From Xestospongia muta (Eukaryota > Porifera > Demospongiae > Haplosclerida > Petrosiidae), in the NCBI GenBank assembly GCA_963693285.1, contig OY848925.1, positions 2,501-66,500 of the forward strand: DNA of 64,000 bases, written 5' to 3'. The notes under the pieces are model-generated. The model made no database searches. It saw only the letters and a program-made list of their open reading frames with translations, and was not told the DNA's origin. Below are positions 49,121 to 59,955 of this stretch, in pieces. Within the stretch, counting starts at the first letter, position 1. Each line of letters begins with the position of its first letter. Both the position numbers and the translations under genes were made by a program.

Positions 49121-50696
49121 TGGCAAAATAATGATATAGCTTCAAATTTTTTATGATGCTAGCTTTATAGGTCCTTGTTAAGTAGAATAATTGTTTGCGC
49201 TTACAAATGTTGTTAAAGTCAGTAAAAAAACCAAAACAAATTCATTAATTTACATGTACATTTATTAGTAGAACAAAGGGGATTATATAAAAATTTTTAA
49301 AAGAATAATGCTACATTTTAGAGCAGTGATACTAATGTCATTTGACAAGGACCTATATAGCTATCATCATAAAAAGTTTGAAGCAATTACATTCTTTAAA
49401 GTCTGTAAAAAAGACAAAATGAATTCATTAATTTACATGTACATTTACTAGTAGAACAAAGGCCATTATATAAAGATTTTTAAAAGGATAATGCTACATT
49501 TTAGAGCAGTGATACTAATGTCACTTAACAAAGACCTATATAGTACTCATCACAAAAAATTTGAAGCAATTTTATTCTTTAAATTCGTTAAAAAAGACAA
49601 AACGAATTCATTAATTTACATGTACATTTACTAGTAGAACAAAGGGGATTATATAAACATTTTTAAAAGGACAATGCTACAATTTAGAGCAGTGATACTA
49701 ATGTCACTTAACAAGGACCTGTATAGCTATCATCACAAAATAATTTAAGCGATTTCATTCATTAAAGTCTGTAAAAAAGACAAAACGAATTCATTAATTT
49801 ACATGTACATTTACTAGTAGAACAAAGGCCATTCTATAAAGATTTTTAAAAGGATAATGCTACATTTTAGAGCAGTGATACTTATGTCACTTAACAAGGA
49901 CCCATATAGCTATCATCACAAAATAATTTAAGCGATTTCATTCATTAAAGTCTGTAAAAAAAGACAAAATGAATTCATTAATTTACATGTACATTTACTA
50001 GTAGAACAAAGGCCATTATATAAAGATTTTTAAAAGGATAATGCTACATTTTAGAGCAGTGATACTAATGTCACTTAACAAGGACCTATATAGCCATCAT
50101 CATAAAAAACTTGAAGCAATTTCATTCTTTAAATTAGTTAAAAAAGACAAAACGAATTCATTAATTTACATGTACATTTACTAGTAGAACAAAGGCCATT
50201 ATATAAACATTTTAAAAAATATAACGCTACATTTTAGAGCTGTGATACTAATGTCACTTGCCAAGGAAGAATATAGCTATTATGACAAAAAAGTTGGAGG
50301 AATTTCATTCTTTAAAGTCTGTAAAAAAAGACAAAACGAATTCATTAATTTACATGTACATTTACTAGTAGAACAAAGGCCATTATATAAACATTTTTAA
50401 AAAAATAACACAACATTTTAGAGCAGCAATACTAATGTCACTTAACAAGGACCTATATAGCTATCATCACAAAAAAGTTGAAGCAATTTCATTCTTTTAA
50501 GTCTGTAAAAAAAGACAAAATGAATTCATTAATTTACATGTATATTTACTAGTAGAAAAAAGGGCATTATATAAACATTTTTAAAAAGATAACACAACAT
50601 TTTAGAGCAGTAATACTAATGTCACTTAACAAGGACCTATATAGCTATCATCATAAAAAAATTCAAGATATTTCGTGACGTGGACCAAATTCTCAA

Positions 50697-50744
50697 TTTT
50701 TGGCTCGAGACCATGGACTATAGCCCATGGTCTCAAGCCAAAAA
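50697..50744. repeat. 48-bp palindrome, copy with one substitution
   Basis: The centre reads CTATAGCCCATGG instead of CTATAGTCCATGG, adding a second mismatch to the stem. Confidence 0.9.
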
Positions 50745-53700
50745 TGGCAAAAAAATGATATTGCTTCAAATTTTTTATGATGCTAGCTTTATAGGTCCTT
50801 GTTAAGTAGAATAATTGTTTGTGCTTACAAATGTTGTTAAAGTCAGTAAAAAAACCAAAACAAATTCATTAATTTACATGTACATTTATTAGTAGAACAA
50901 AGGGGATTATATAAAAAATTTTAAAAGAATAATGCTACATTTTAGAGCAGTGATACTAATGTCATTTGACAAGGACCTATATAGCTATCATCATAAAAAG
51001 TTTGAAGCAATTTTATTCTTTAAATTCGTTAAAAAAGACAAAACGAATTCATTAATTTACATGTACATTTACTAGTAGAACAAAGGCCATTATATAAACA
51101 TTTTTAAAAAGACAATGCTACAATTTAGAGCTGTGATACTAATGTCACTTAACAAGGACCTGTATAGCTATCATCACAAAATAATTTAAGCGATTTCATT
51201 CATTAAAGTCTGTAAAAAAGACAAAACGAATTCATTAATTTACATGTACATTTACTAGTAGAACAAAGGCCATTCTATAAAGATTTTTAAAAGGATAATG
51301 CTACATTTTAGAGCAGTGATACTTATGTCACTTAACAAGAACATATATAGCTATCATCACAAAATAATTTAAGCGATTTCATTCATTAAAGTCTGTAAAA
51401 AAAGACAAAATGAATTCATTAATTTACATGTACATTTACTAGTAGAACAAAGGCCATTATATAAAGATTTTTAAAAGGATAATGCTACATTTTAGAGCAG
51501 TGATACTAATGTCACTTAACAAGGACCTATATAGCTATCATCATAAAAAACTTGAAGCAATTTCATTCTTTAAATTCGTTAAAAAAGACAAAATGAATTC
51601 ATTAATTTACATGTACATTTACTAGTAGAACAAAGGCCATTATATAAACATTTTAAAAAATATAACGCTACATTTTAGAGCTGTGATACTAATGTCATTT
51701 GACAAGGAAGAATATAGCTATTATCACAAAAAATTTGGAGGAATTTCATTCTTTAAAGTCTGTAAAAAAGACAAAACGAATTCATTAATTTACATGTACA
51801 TTTATTAGTAGAACAAAGGCCATTATATAAAGATTTGTAAAAGGATAATGCTACATTTTAGAGCAGTGATACTAATGTCACTTAACAAGGACCTGTATAG
51901 CTATCATCACAAAATAATTTAAGCGATTTCATACATTAAAGTCTGTAAAAAAAGACAAAATGAATTCATTAATTTACACGTACATTTACTAGTAGAACAA
52001 AGGCCATTATATAAACATTTTTAAAAGGATAATGCTACATTTTAGAGCAGTGATACTAATGTCACTTAACAAGGACCTATATAGCTATCATCATAAAAAA
52101 TTTGAAGCAATTTCATTCTTTAAATTCGTTAAAAAAGACAAAACGAATTCATTAATTTACATGTACATTTACTAGTAGAACAAAGGCCATTATATAAACA
52201 TTTTAAAAAATATAACACTACATTTTAGAGCTGTGATACTAATGTCATTTGACAAGGAAGAATATAGCTATTATCACAAAAAATTTGGAGGAATTTCATT
52301 CTTTAAAGTCTGTAAAAAAAGACAAAACGAATTCATTAATTTACATGTACATTTACTAGTAGAACAAAGGCCATTATATAAAGATTTGTAAAAGGATAAT
52401 GCTACATTTTAGAGCAGCAATACTAATGTCACTTAACAAGGACCTATATAGCTATCATCACAAAATAATTTAAGCGATTTCATACATTAAAGTCTGTAAA
52501 AAAAAGACAAAACGAATTCATTAATTTACATGTACATTTACTAGTAGAACAAAGGCCATTATATAAAGATTTTTAAAAGGATAATGCTAGATTTTAGAGC
52601 AGTGATACTATTGTCACTTAACAAGGACATATATAGCTATCATCATAAAAAATTTAAAGCAATTTCATCTTTTAAATTCGTTAAAAAAGACAAAACGAAT
52701 TCATTAATTTACATGTACATTTACTAGTAGAACAAAGGCAATTATATAAACATTTTAAAAAATATAACGCTACATTTTAGAGCTGTGATACTAATGTCAT
52801 TTGACAAGGAAGAATATAGCTATTATCACAAAAACTTTGGAGGAATTTCATTCTTTAAAGTCTGTAAAAAAAGACAAAACGAATTCATTAATTTACATGT
52901 ACATTTACTAGTAGAACAAAGGCCATTATATAAACATTTTAAAAAAAATAACACAACTTTTAAGAGCTGTGATACTAATGTCATTTGACAAGGAAGAATA
53001 TAGCTATCATTATAAAAAATTTGAAGCAATTTTATTCTTTAAATTCGTTAAAAAAGACAAAACGAATTCATTAATTTACATGTACATTTACTAGTAGAAC
53101 AAAGGCAATTATATAAAGATTTTTAAAAGGATAATGCTACATTTTAGAGCAGTGATACTAATGTCACTTAACAAGGACCCATATAGCTATCATTATAAAA
53201 AATTTGAAGCAATTTCATTCTTTAAATTCGTTAAAAAAGACAAAACGAATTCATTAATTTACATGTACATTTACTAGTAGAACAAAGGCTATTATATAAA
53301 CATTTTAAAAAAAATAACACAACATTTTAGAGCAGCAATACTAATGTCACTTAACAAGGACCTATATAGCTATCATCACAAAACATTTGAAGCAATTTCA
53401 TTCTTTTAAGTCTGTAAAAAAAGACAAAATGAATTCATTAATTTACATGTATATTTACTAGTAGAACAAAGGGTATTATATAAAAATTTTAAAAATATAA
53501 TGCTACATTTTAGAGCAATGATACAAATGTCACATAACAAGAACCTATATAGCTATCATCAAAAAAAATTTGAAGTAATTTAATTTTTTAAAGTCTGTAA
53601 AAAAGACAAAATGAATTCACTAATTTACATGTACATTTACTAGTAGAACAAAGGGCATTATATAAACATTTTTAAAAAGATAACACAACATTTTAGAGCA

Positions 53701-53787
53701 GTAATACTAATGTCACTTAACAAGGACCTATATAGCTATCATCATAAAAAAATTCAAGATATTTCGTGACGTGGACCAAATTCTCAA

Positions 53788-53835
53788 TTTTTGGCTCGAG
53801 ACCATGGACTATAGTCCATGGTCTCAAGCCAAAAA
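53788..53835. repeat. 48-bp palindrome, last full copy
   Basis: Full-length copy 3,091 bp after the previous one, matching the 3,094-bp spacing of the first two full copies. After about 54.1 kb the monomers become diverged again. Confidence 0.9.
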
Positions 53836-55480
53836 TGGCAAAAAAATGATATTGCTTCAAATTTTTTATGATGCTAGCTTTATAGGTCCTTGTTAAGTAG
53901 AATAATTGTTTGTGCTTACAAATGTTGTTAAAGTCAGTAAAAAAACCAAAACAAATTCATTAATTTACATGTACATTTATTAGTAGAACAAAGGGGATTA
54001 TATAAAAATTTTTAAAAGAATAATGCTACATTTTAGAGCAGTGATACTAATGTCATTTGACAAGGACCTATATAGCTATCATCACAAAAAGTTTGAAGCA
54101 ATTTCATTCTTTAAAGTCTTTAAAAAAAGACAAAATGAATTCATTAATTTACATGTACATTACTAGTAGAACAAAGGCCATTATATAAACTTTTTAAAAA
54201 AGATAATGCTACATTTTAGAGCAGTCATACTAATGTCACTTAAGAAGGACCTATATAGCTATCATCACCAAAAATTTTAAGCAATTTTATTCTTTTAAGT
54301 CTGTAAAAAAAGACAAAACGAATTCATTTATTTACATGTACATTTACTAGTAAAACAAAGGCCATTATATAAACATTTTAAATAATATAATGCTACATTT
54401 TAGAGCAATGATACTAATGTCACTTAACAAGGACCTATATAGCTATCATCACAAAAAATATGAAGTAATTTTATTCTTTAAATTCGTTAAAAAAGACAAA
54501 ACGAATTCATTAATTTACGTGTACATTTACTAGTAGAACAAAGGCCATTATATAAAGATTTTTAAAAGGATAATGCTACATTTTAGGGCAATGATACCAA
54601 TTTCACTTAACGAGGACCTATATAGCTATCATCACAAAAAATTTGAAGTAATTTTATATTATAATGTCTGTAAAAAAAGATAAAACGTTTTCATTAATTT
54701 ACATGTACATTTACTAGTAGAACAAGTGGCATTATATAAACATTTTAAAAAGGATAATGCTACATTTTAGAACAGTGATACTAATATCTCTTAACAAGGA
54801 CCTATATAGCTATCATCACAAAATATTTAAAGCAATTTCATTTTTTAAAGTCTGTAAAAACAGACAAACGAATTCATTAATTTACATGTACATTTACTAG
54901 TAGAACAAAGGGCATTATATACAGATTTTTAAAAGGATAATGCTACATTTTAGAGCAATGTTACTAATGTCACTTAACAAAGACCTATATAGCTATCATT
55001 GCAATAAATTTGAAGCAATTTTATTCTTTAATGTCTGTAAAAAAAGGGAAAAAGTAATTCATTAATTTACATGTACATTTACTAGTAGAACAAAGAACAT
55101 TATATAAAGATTTTTTTAAGGATAATGCTACATTTTAGAGCAATGTTACTAATGTCACTTAACAAGGATCTATATAGCTATCATTGCAATAAATTTGAAA
55201 AAATTTCATTCTTTAAAGTCTGTAAAAATAGGGAAAAAGTAATTCATTAATTTACATGTACATTTACTAGTAGAACAAAGGGCATTATATAAAGATTTTT
55301 TTAAGAATAATGCTACATTTTAGACCAGTGATACTAATGTCACTTAACAAGGACCTATATAGCTATCATGAGAAAAAATTTGAAGCAATTTCATTCTTTA
55401 AAGTCTGTAAAAAAGGCAAAACGAATTCATTAATTTACATATACATTTACTAGTAGAACAAAGGGTATTATATAAACATT

Positions 55481-55698
55481 TTAGTCCATAGTCTTGAGCC
55501 AAAAATTGAGAATTTGGTCTAAGTCAGAAAATCACTTGAAGTTTTTTATGAATTTAGCCATATAGGTCCTTGTTAAGTGACATTACTATTACTGCTCTAA
55601 ATTGTTGCATTATAAGATTAATAACACTCATTTTAAGTCTTGTACTAAAGGCAGAAGCATTAATTCTTCTAACATATCTTATCAGAATAGACAGGTGC
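55481..55698 (-). repeat. Orientation switch and right 187-bp direct repeat
   Basis: The forward array ends at TATAAACATTTTAG, and the next bases, TCCATAGTCTTGAGCCAAAA, are half of a decayed palindrome followed by the module in reverse orientation. 55,512-55,698 is the right copy of the 187-bp direct repeat, ending in the element tail ATCAGAATAGACAGGTGC. Confidence 0.85.
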
Positions 55699-55732
55699 TA
55701 AACCCTAATTAATAATTAGGGTTTAGCACCTG
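55692..55732. other. 41-nt hairpin with 19-bp perfect arms
   Basis: CAGGTGCTAAACCCTAATT and its exact complement flank a 3-nt loop (AAT). The stem contains AACCCTAA/TTAGGGTTT, a telomere-like sequence. It begins inside the element tail, whose usual form is CAGCTGCTAAAATCC, so it marks an inverted duplication of a changed element end. Confidence 0.95.
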
Positions 55733-55912
55733 CAATAAAATATATTACAATAATCAATGGACTTATTATTGGACTATATTAATATACAACTTAGATGGTT
55801 GGAAGTGTAGACTACATCTTTAGCTACAAGTGATGTTACCATAGCAACTCCATGGCAATCAAATATAAATGACAGTTTTTAAATAACACTTATTAACGTA
55901 TAATAAACTTAC
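55733..55912. other. AT-rich spacer
   Basis: No gene is seen. It ends at the donor (GTAAGT on the minus strand) of the exon that follows. Confidence 0.4.
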
Positions 55913-56036
55913 TTTAATTTCTCCTACTGTTAAATTAAATACATCACTATTTTCCGTTGTGTTATTTTTATACAAACATATACTAATACCATTGATGTGT
56001 CCATGACAACCATCTTTCATTTCAACCACAACGTAC
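55913..56036 (-). CDS. Internal exon of an unknown extracellular-type protein
   Basis: On the minus strand an AATATAG acceptor is followed by 124 nt: one base finishing a codon, then 41 open codons (YVVVEMKDGCHGHINGISIC ... FNLTVGEIK), then a consensus GTAAGT donor. Two cysteines and potential N-glycosylation sites (NNT, NLT) suggest a secreted or receptor ectodomain. No family is recognised. It pairs in phase with 56,131-56,240. Confidence 0.45.
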
Positions 56037-56130
56037 CTATATTATAGAAAGTAATTATCTAGGATAAGCCAAGTCAGTTTTAAATAACCTACCAATAAAA
56101 CATAAAAAACATAGTATATTGATAGTAGAC

Positions 56131-56240
56131 CTTATAATAGCTGGATGGTGGCCATTGGATGTGCAACCTTCTTGAATATTTAGTACACTGCCATTGTTAT
56201 AACTAGACACATCATTATCTGATATTTTTATACTCTTCAA
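56131..56240 (-). CDS. Upstream exon of the same minus-strand gene fragment
   Basis: The frame reads KSIKISDNDVSSYNNGS, LNIQEGCTSNGHHPAIIR and ends AAG|GTCTAC. With a 94-bp intron (56,037-56,130) the AG joins the G of the next exon to complete Arg. GTCTAC is a weak donor, so the splice is uncertain. No further exons were found upstream. Confidence 0.4.
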
Positions 56241-56254
56241 TAAAATAGATGACT

Positions 56255-56295
56255 ATATTAACTGATGATATAATCATGACATCATCAGTTAATAT
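56255..56295. other. Hairpin with 15-bp perfect arms
   Basis: ATATTAACTGATGAT and ATCATCAGTTAATAT pair around an 11-nt loop (56,270-56,280). There is no U-run after it. Its role is unknown. Confidence 0.85.
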
Positions 56296-56560
56296 CTCAC
56301 TTTTACATAATAAAACTTTTTTTAAAACTAAAACTAAAACCAAAATGCAACTAAATTTTTTAAAAATCATCAGAATCTACCATAACTAAAACTAAAAATA
56401 TTTACATTTCCTACTAATACTAATACTAAAATTATTTTCATTACCAAAACAATGATTCATAACTTTAACTATCTTATGTCAGCTCTACAGTTAAAGTTAT
56501 GATGCAAACTCAGTTCTCTTCTAATTCATCGACCTTTGTTAAAGTATAGCCTTTTGTGTT
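56296..56560. other. AT-rich spacer with AAAACT simple repeat
   Basis: AAAACTAAAACTAAAACC and ACTAATACTAATACTAAA simple stretches occur. GTTAAAGTTATGA..AACTTTAACT forms a loose inverted repeat near 56,460-56,505. No gene is seen. Confidence 0.5.
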
Positions 56561-56760
56561 TTTTTAAAGTTTTAATGTGGGCAGTAAGTAAAGACGCCGG
56601 AGACAAACACAAATGCTTCTGATTCAACTTCCTTCGAGACCACACCTTTTTAATTAACTACAACTAATTGAATGGCTGTTGAACAGATGATTAAAAATTT
56701 CTAAAGGGTTAAGGTCATAGTATTGTATTAGTCACTAGGGTGGTATTGAAAATCAAGTGA
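56561..56760 (-). mobile_element. Short inverted fragment of the linker element
   Basis: CTTCCTTCGAGACCACACCT, TTTTTAATTAACTACAACTA and AGTATTGTATTAGTCACTAG match 25,375-25,610 in the same order with deletions. Confidence 0.65.
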
Positions 56761-56799
56761 GAATTATTTTAAGGACACAACATGATATACTAATTTTTC

Positions 56800-56998
56800 A
56801 TTTAACAAATTTAAAAAAAAAGCGACAAATTTTAACAACAAATTTTAACAACAAAAAGTGACAAATTTTAACAACACAAATTTTAACAAAAAAGTGACAA
56901 AATTTAACAACAAATTTTAACACAAAAAACCAAAAAAAATTGACAAATTTTAACAACAAAAGTGAGACAAATTTTAACACAAAAAGTGACAATGTTCA
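56800..56998. repeat. AT-rich minisatellite (AAATTTTAACAACA type)
   Basis: Irregular copies of CAAATTTTAACAACA and AAAAAGTGACAAATTTTAAC are spaced 15-40 bp apart. Open frames on the minus strand are phenylalanine/valine-rich by-products of the repeat. Confidence 0.75.
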
Positions 56999-57251
56999 TT
57001 GCAATGAATAATATTAGTAGGAGATTCTTGGAGAGTATATTTAGTAGGAGACGGAATCTTTGTACCAGGTGTGTGGATCTTTGAATTCCATCTGTTAAAA
57101 TCTCTAACAAAGGTCATACTAACAATTTTCTTCATAAAAGTTTGAATTAGCTCTTGACAACAAAAAAGTGACAAATGTTCATTGCAATGAAGATTAGAGA
57201 ATATTTTGGAGTAGATAGAATCTTAGTACCAGTGTCAGCTGCACAGTAACC
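56999..57251. repeat. Twice-repeated ~180-bp segment
   Basis: AGTGACAATGTTCATTGCAA, TTAGTAGGAGACGGAATCTT and TTTGTACCAG on the left recur with changes at 57,166-57,290. The second copy runs into the 39-bp minisatellite. Confidence 0.6.
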
Positions 57252-57515
57252 TTGCAGAATCTTTGTACCAGTGTCAGGTGCACAGAGTACCAGTGTCAGT
57301 GTACCAGTAACCTCACAGAATCTTTGTACCAGTGTCAGTGTACCAGTAACCTCACAGAATCTTTGTACCAGTGTCAGTGTACCAGTAACCTCACAGAATC
57401 TTTGTACCAGTGTCAGTGTACCAGTAACCTCACAGAATCTTTGTACCAGTGTCAGTGTACCAGTAACCTCACAGAATCTTTGTACCAGTGTCAAAGTGTC
57501 CAGTGCACAGAGTAA
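57252..57515. repeat. 39-bp minisatellite
   Basis: TCTTTGTACCAGTGTCAGTG plus TACCAGTAACCTCACAGAA repeats exactly every 39 bp (TCTTTGTACC at 57,321, 57,360, 57,399, 57,438 and 57,477). Since 39 is 13 codons, several frames on both strands stay open (for example CTSVSVPVTSQNL or TGTLTLVQRFCEV repeats). I do not treat these as genes. Confidence 0.95.
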
Positions 57516-57760
57516 AAGTGTCCAAAAGTTCAAAATCAGTAACACAAACACAAGAATTCCATCTGTTAACAAAATAAATGTCCAGTGCACCTCACAGAAT
57601 CTTTGTACCAGTGTCAGAAATGTCCAGTGCACAGAGTAAAAGCGTCCAAAAGTTCAAAATCAGGAACACAGACACAAGAATTCCATCTGTTGCACAATGT
57701 CCGGAAACAATATGCACTAAACAACAGAGTGTAGTTGCACAGAGTACCATACTCTGATGT
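57516..57760. repeat. Repeat-derived transition
   Basis: TGTCCAGTGCACAGAGTAAA and AAAAGTTCAAAATCAG each occur twice about 130 bp apart (57,498-57,560 and 57,625-57,690), joining the 39-bp array to the next one. Confidence 0.6.
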
Positions 57761-58830
57761 GTGCAACCACACACTGTTATCCGGTGCGAGTGTCAGGTCC
57801 ACCACTCTTTTATCAGGTGTACACAGGAAACGAGTAATCACACTCTGTTGCCGGTGTGAGTGTCAGGTCCACCACTCTGTTATCAGGTGTACACAGGAAA
57901 CGAGTAATCACACTCTGTTGGTCCAGTGCACAGAACCACACAGGAAACAAGGTAACAAAGTGTCCGTCCACCACTCTGTTCTCAGGTCCACACAGGATAC
58001 ACCTGTCTGGTCCACAGAGTAATCACACTCTGGTGTCCAGTGCACAAGTAACCAAACCCACACAGGTAACAAACAAAGTGTCAGGTCCACCACTCTGTTC
58101 TCAAGTGCACACAGGATACACGTGTCTGGTCCACAGAGTAATCACACTCTGGTGTCCAGTGCACGAGTAACCACACAGAAAAAAACAGGATACACGTGCC
58201 TGGTCCACAGAGTAATCACCCTCTGGTTGTCCAGTGCACGAGTAACCAAACCCACACAGGGAACAGAAGTGTCAGGTCCACCACTCTGTTCTCAGGTGCA
58301 CACAGGATACACGTGTCTGGTCTACAGAGTAATCACACTCTGGTGTCCAGTGCACGAGTAACCAATCACCCTCTGGTTGTCCAGTGCACGAGTAACCAAA
58401 CCCACACAGGGAACAGAAGTGTCAGGTCCACCACTCTGTTCTCAGGTGCACACAGGATACACGTGTCTGGTCTACAGAGTAATCACACTCTGGTGTCCAG
58501 TGCACGAGTAACCACACAGGAAACAAACAGGATACACGTGTCTGGTCCACGTCCACAGAGTAATCACACTCTGTTGTCCAGTGCACGTCCACAGAGTAAT
58601 CACACTGGTCCACGTCCACAGAGTAATCACACTCTGTTGTCCAGTGCACAAGTAACCACACAGGAAACAAATTCACACAGGAAACAAAGTAACAAAAGTG
58701 TCAGGTCCACCACTTATTGCTATAGGTGCACACAGGAAACAAGTAACCACACAGGAAACAAAACCCACACAGGAAACAAAGTAACAAAGTGTCAGGTCCA
58801 CCACTCTGTTATTAGGTGCACATAGTAGTG
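57761..58830. repeat. CA/GT-rich complex minisatellite
   Basis: Built from GTCAGGTCCACCACTCTGTT, CAGGTGCACACAGGA, GTCTGGTCCACAGAGTAATC and ACTCTGGTGTCCAGTGCACG in varying order, with units of about 60-150 bp. A near-perfect 150-bp tandem duplication starts at 58,214 and 58,364. GTGCAC and CAGTGCAC palindromes recur. Open frames up to 209 codons arise from the repeat, on both strands. Confidence 0.9.
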
Positions 58831-59157
58831 TAGTAGTACGCTTGTGGACACACATAGGTTGCTACACCTCTTTGTTGCTACACCACAGTAGTAGAAGGTT
58901 TGTGGATACACAAAGGTTGCTACACCTCAGTAGTAGAACGAAGTGTAGCAGAGCACTTGCGATCACACATAGGTTGCTACACCACAGTAGTAGAACGCTT
59001 TGGTTGCTACACCATAGTAGTAGAACGCTTGCGGTCACACATAGGTTGCTACACCACAGTAGTAAAACGCTCACACAGGAGTCCAATGCACAGAGTAACA
59101 GAATCGAGTTGTTACACCATAGTAGTAGAACGCTTGTGGACACACATAGGTTGCTAG
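58831..59157. repeat. ~42-bp minisatellite
   Basis: Seven to eight copies of GGTTGCTACACCACAGTAGT plus AGAACGCTTGTGGACACACATA are present, some shortened. Both strands stay open as a by-product. Confidence 0.9.
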
Positions 59158-59300
59158 GAAGGTAAGACCAGCTACATCTCCTAAAGTATGAGAAAGACCA
59201 GCTACATCTCCTAAAGTACGAGAAAGAGCAGCTACAGGAGTTACTCTGAGTGATTTGAAAAGAAAGAGCAGCTACAGGAGTTACTCTGAGTGATTTGAAT
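59158..59300. repeat. Two short tandem duplications
   Basis: A 30-bp unit (GACCAGCTACATCTCCTAAA ...) is present twice at 59,167-59,226. A ~47-bp unit (AGAGCAGCTACAGGAGTTAC ... GATTTGAA) is present twice after it. Confidence 0.9.
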
Positions 59301-59850
59301 GTCTCTGGACACTGCTTATATACTCACAGAGTAACCCTAAAACTTGTACACATTATTTGGCATGATGAGACAGACAGTCTGACTCTATAATAGAGAATAA
59401 CAACCAAAGAAGACAGCCAATCAAATTTCTTTGATAAAGTCAGTCAGTTTGGCTGCTTAGAAACATCCACAATGTTCAAGCCACGCCTACAATCACACTC
59501 AATTTTTCACTGGATCGTACTTAGGTATGTTATAAGTACGTCAAATGTATTGATGATAGATAGTGTTATTACTTTATTACATACTACAACAGTATGTTAT
59601 AATTTAGACAACCTTGTATTATTATTGTTGAAAGTATTTTACTTCTTTTGTTCTATTAGTAATAAGCAAACACTATTCTACAAGTACAGTTTCTAGCTAA
59701 CACTAGAAATGTGTTTCGTTATAGATAACCTTTTTATAGCAGGACATCTATGCAATGGTGGATGAAATTTACACATTACTTAGTATTGCAGTATACATAA
59801 TGTAATATAGTATGTATTACTTGCTTACAATTGTAAACCACAACAATCTA
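59301..59850. other. Unassigned spacer with one possible first exon
   Basis: ATGTTCAAGCCACGCC at 59,472 opens 18 codons (MFKPRLQSHSIFHWIVLR) to a CTTAG|GTATGT donor. This could be a short basic presequence-like first exon. No matching next exon with the NDUFS6 middle region was found, so the link to the NDUFS6 exon is unsupported. Confidence 0.3.
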
Positions 59851-59955
59851 ATATGGTAATATGATCCTTACCTCAAGCTAGCCTCTATTCTGTACAATAA
59901 ATGTACAAAGTAATGCTTAGTTATTTGTAACTGTAGCAATAAAATACTCCAACAA

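Larger units (their letters stand above)
26745..55480 (+). repeat. ~184-bp satellite, continuous array of ~156 monomers with higher-order repeats
   Basis: The monomer order is: GAATTCATTAATTTACATGT, ACATTTACTAGTAGAACAAA, GGCCATTATATAAA, AATGCTACATTTTAGAGCAG, TGATACTAATGTCACTTAAC, AAGGACCTATATAGCTATCA, then AATTTGAAGCAATTTCATTC and AAAGTCTGTAAAAAAAGAC. Successive GAATTC sites lie 184 bp apart (for example 33,731, 33,915, 34,099 and 34,283 for the TCATTA anchor). Left-edge monomers (26.8-31 kb) are diverged; the core (32-53 kb) is highly homogeneous with distinct monomer types. Higher-order periods seen: ~550 bp (three monomers, 34.5-35.4 kb), 1,100 bp (six monomers, 39,121 and 40,221), and ~3.1-3.3 kb (33.0-36.1 against 36.1-39.4 kb). 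Monomers of 183 bp stay open in one frame, 184-bp ones do not. No function is shown. Nucleosome-like length and higher-order structure would suit centromeric or heterochromatic DNA. Confidence 0.97.

Noticed and set aside
26745..55480. CRISPR-like array
   Set aside because: The whole 184-bp unit is repeated with no unique spacers, no cas genes are present and the DNA is eukaryotic.
26557..55698. Giant LTR retrotransposon bounded by 187-bp direct repeats
   Set aside because: There is no reverse transcriptase, integrase, primer-binding site or TG..CA ends. The interior is only satellite.
55692..55732. Rho-independent terminator
   Set aside because: The hairpin is AT-rich without a U-run, the context is eukaryotic and no bacterial gene is nearby.
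57147..57632. Long open frames over the 39-bp minisatellite on both strands
   Set aside because: A 39-bp period keeps any stop-free frame open. Opposite strands are open over the same bases and no start context, splice sites or domain is seen.
58196..58825. 209-codon open frame
   Set aside because: It lies wholly within the CA/GT-rich minisatellite, with other frames open on both strands over the same bases.
59472..59525. Mitochondrial presequence exon of NDUFS6
   Set aside because: It is short and basic with a donor, but no middle exon is found and the phase cannot be tested. Kept only as a remark.
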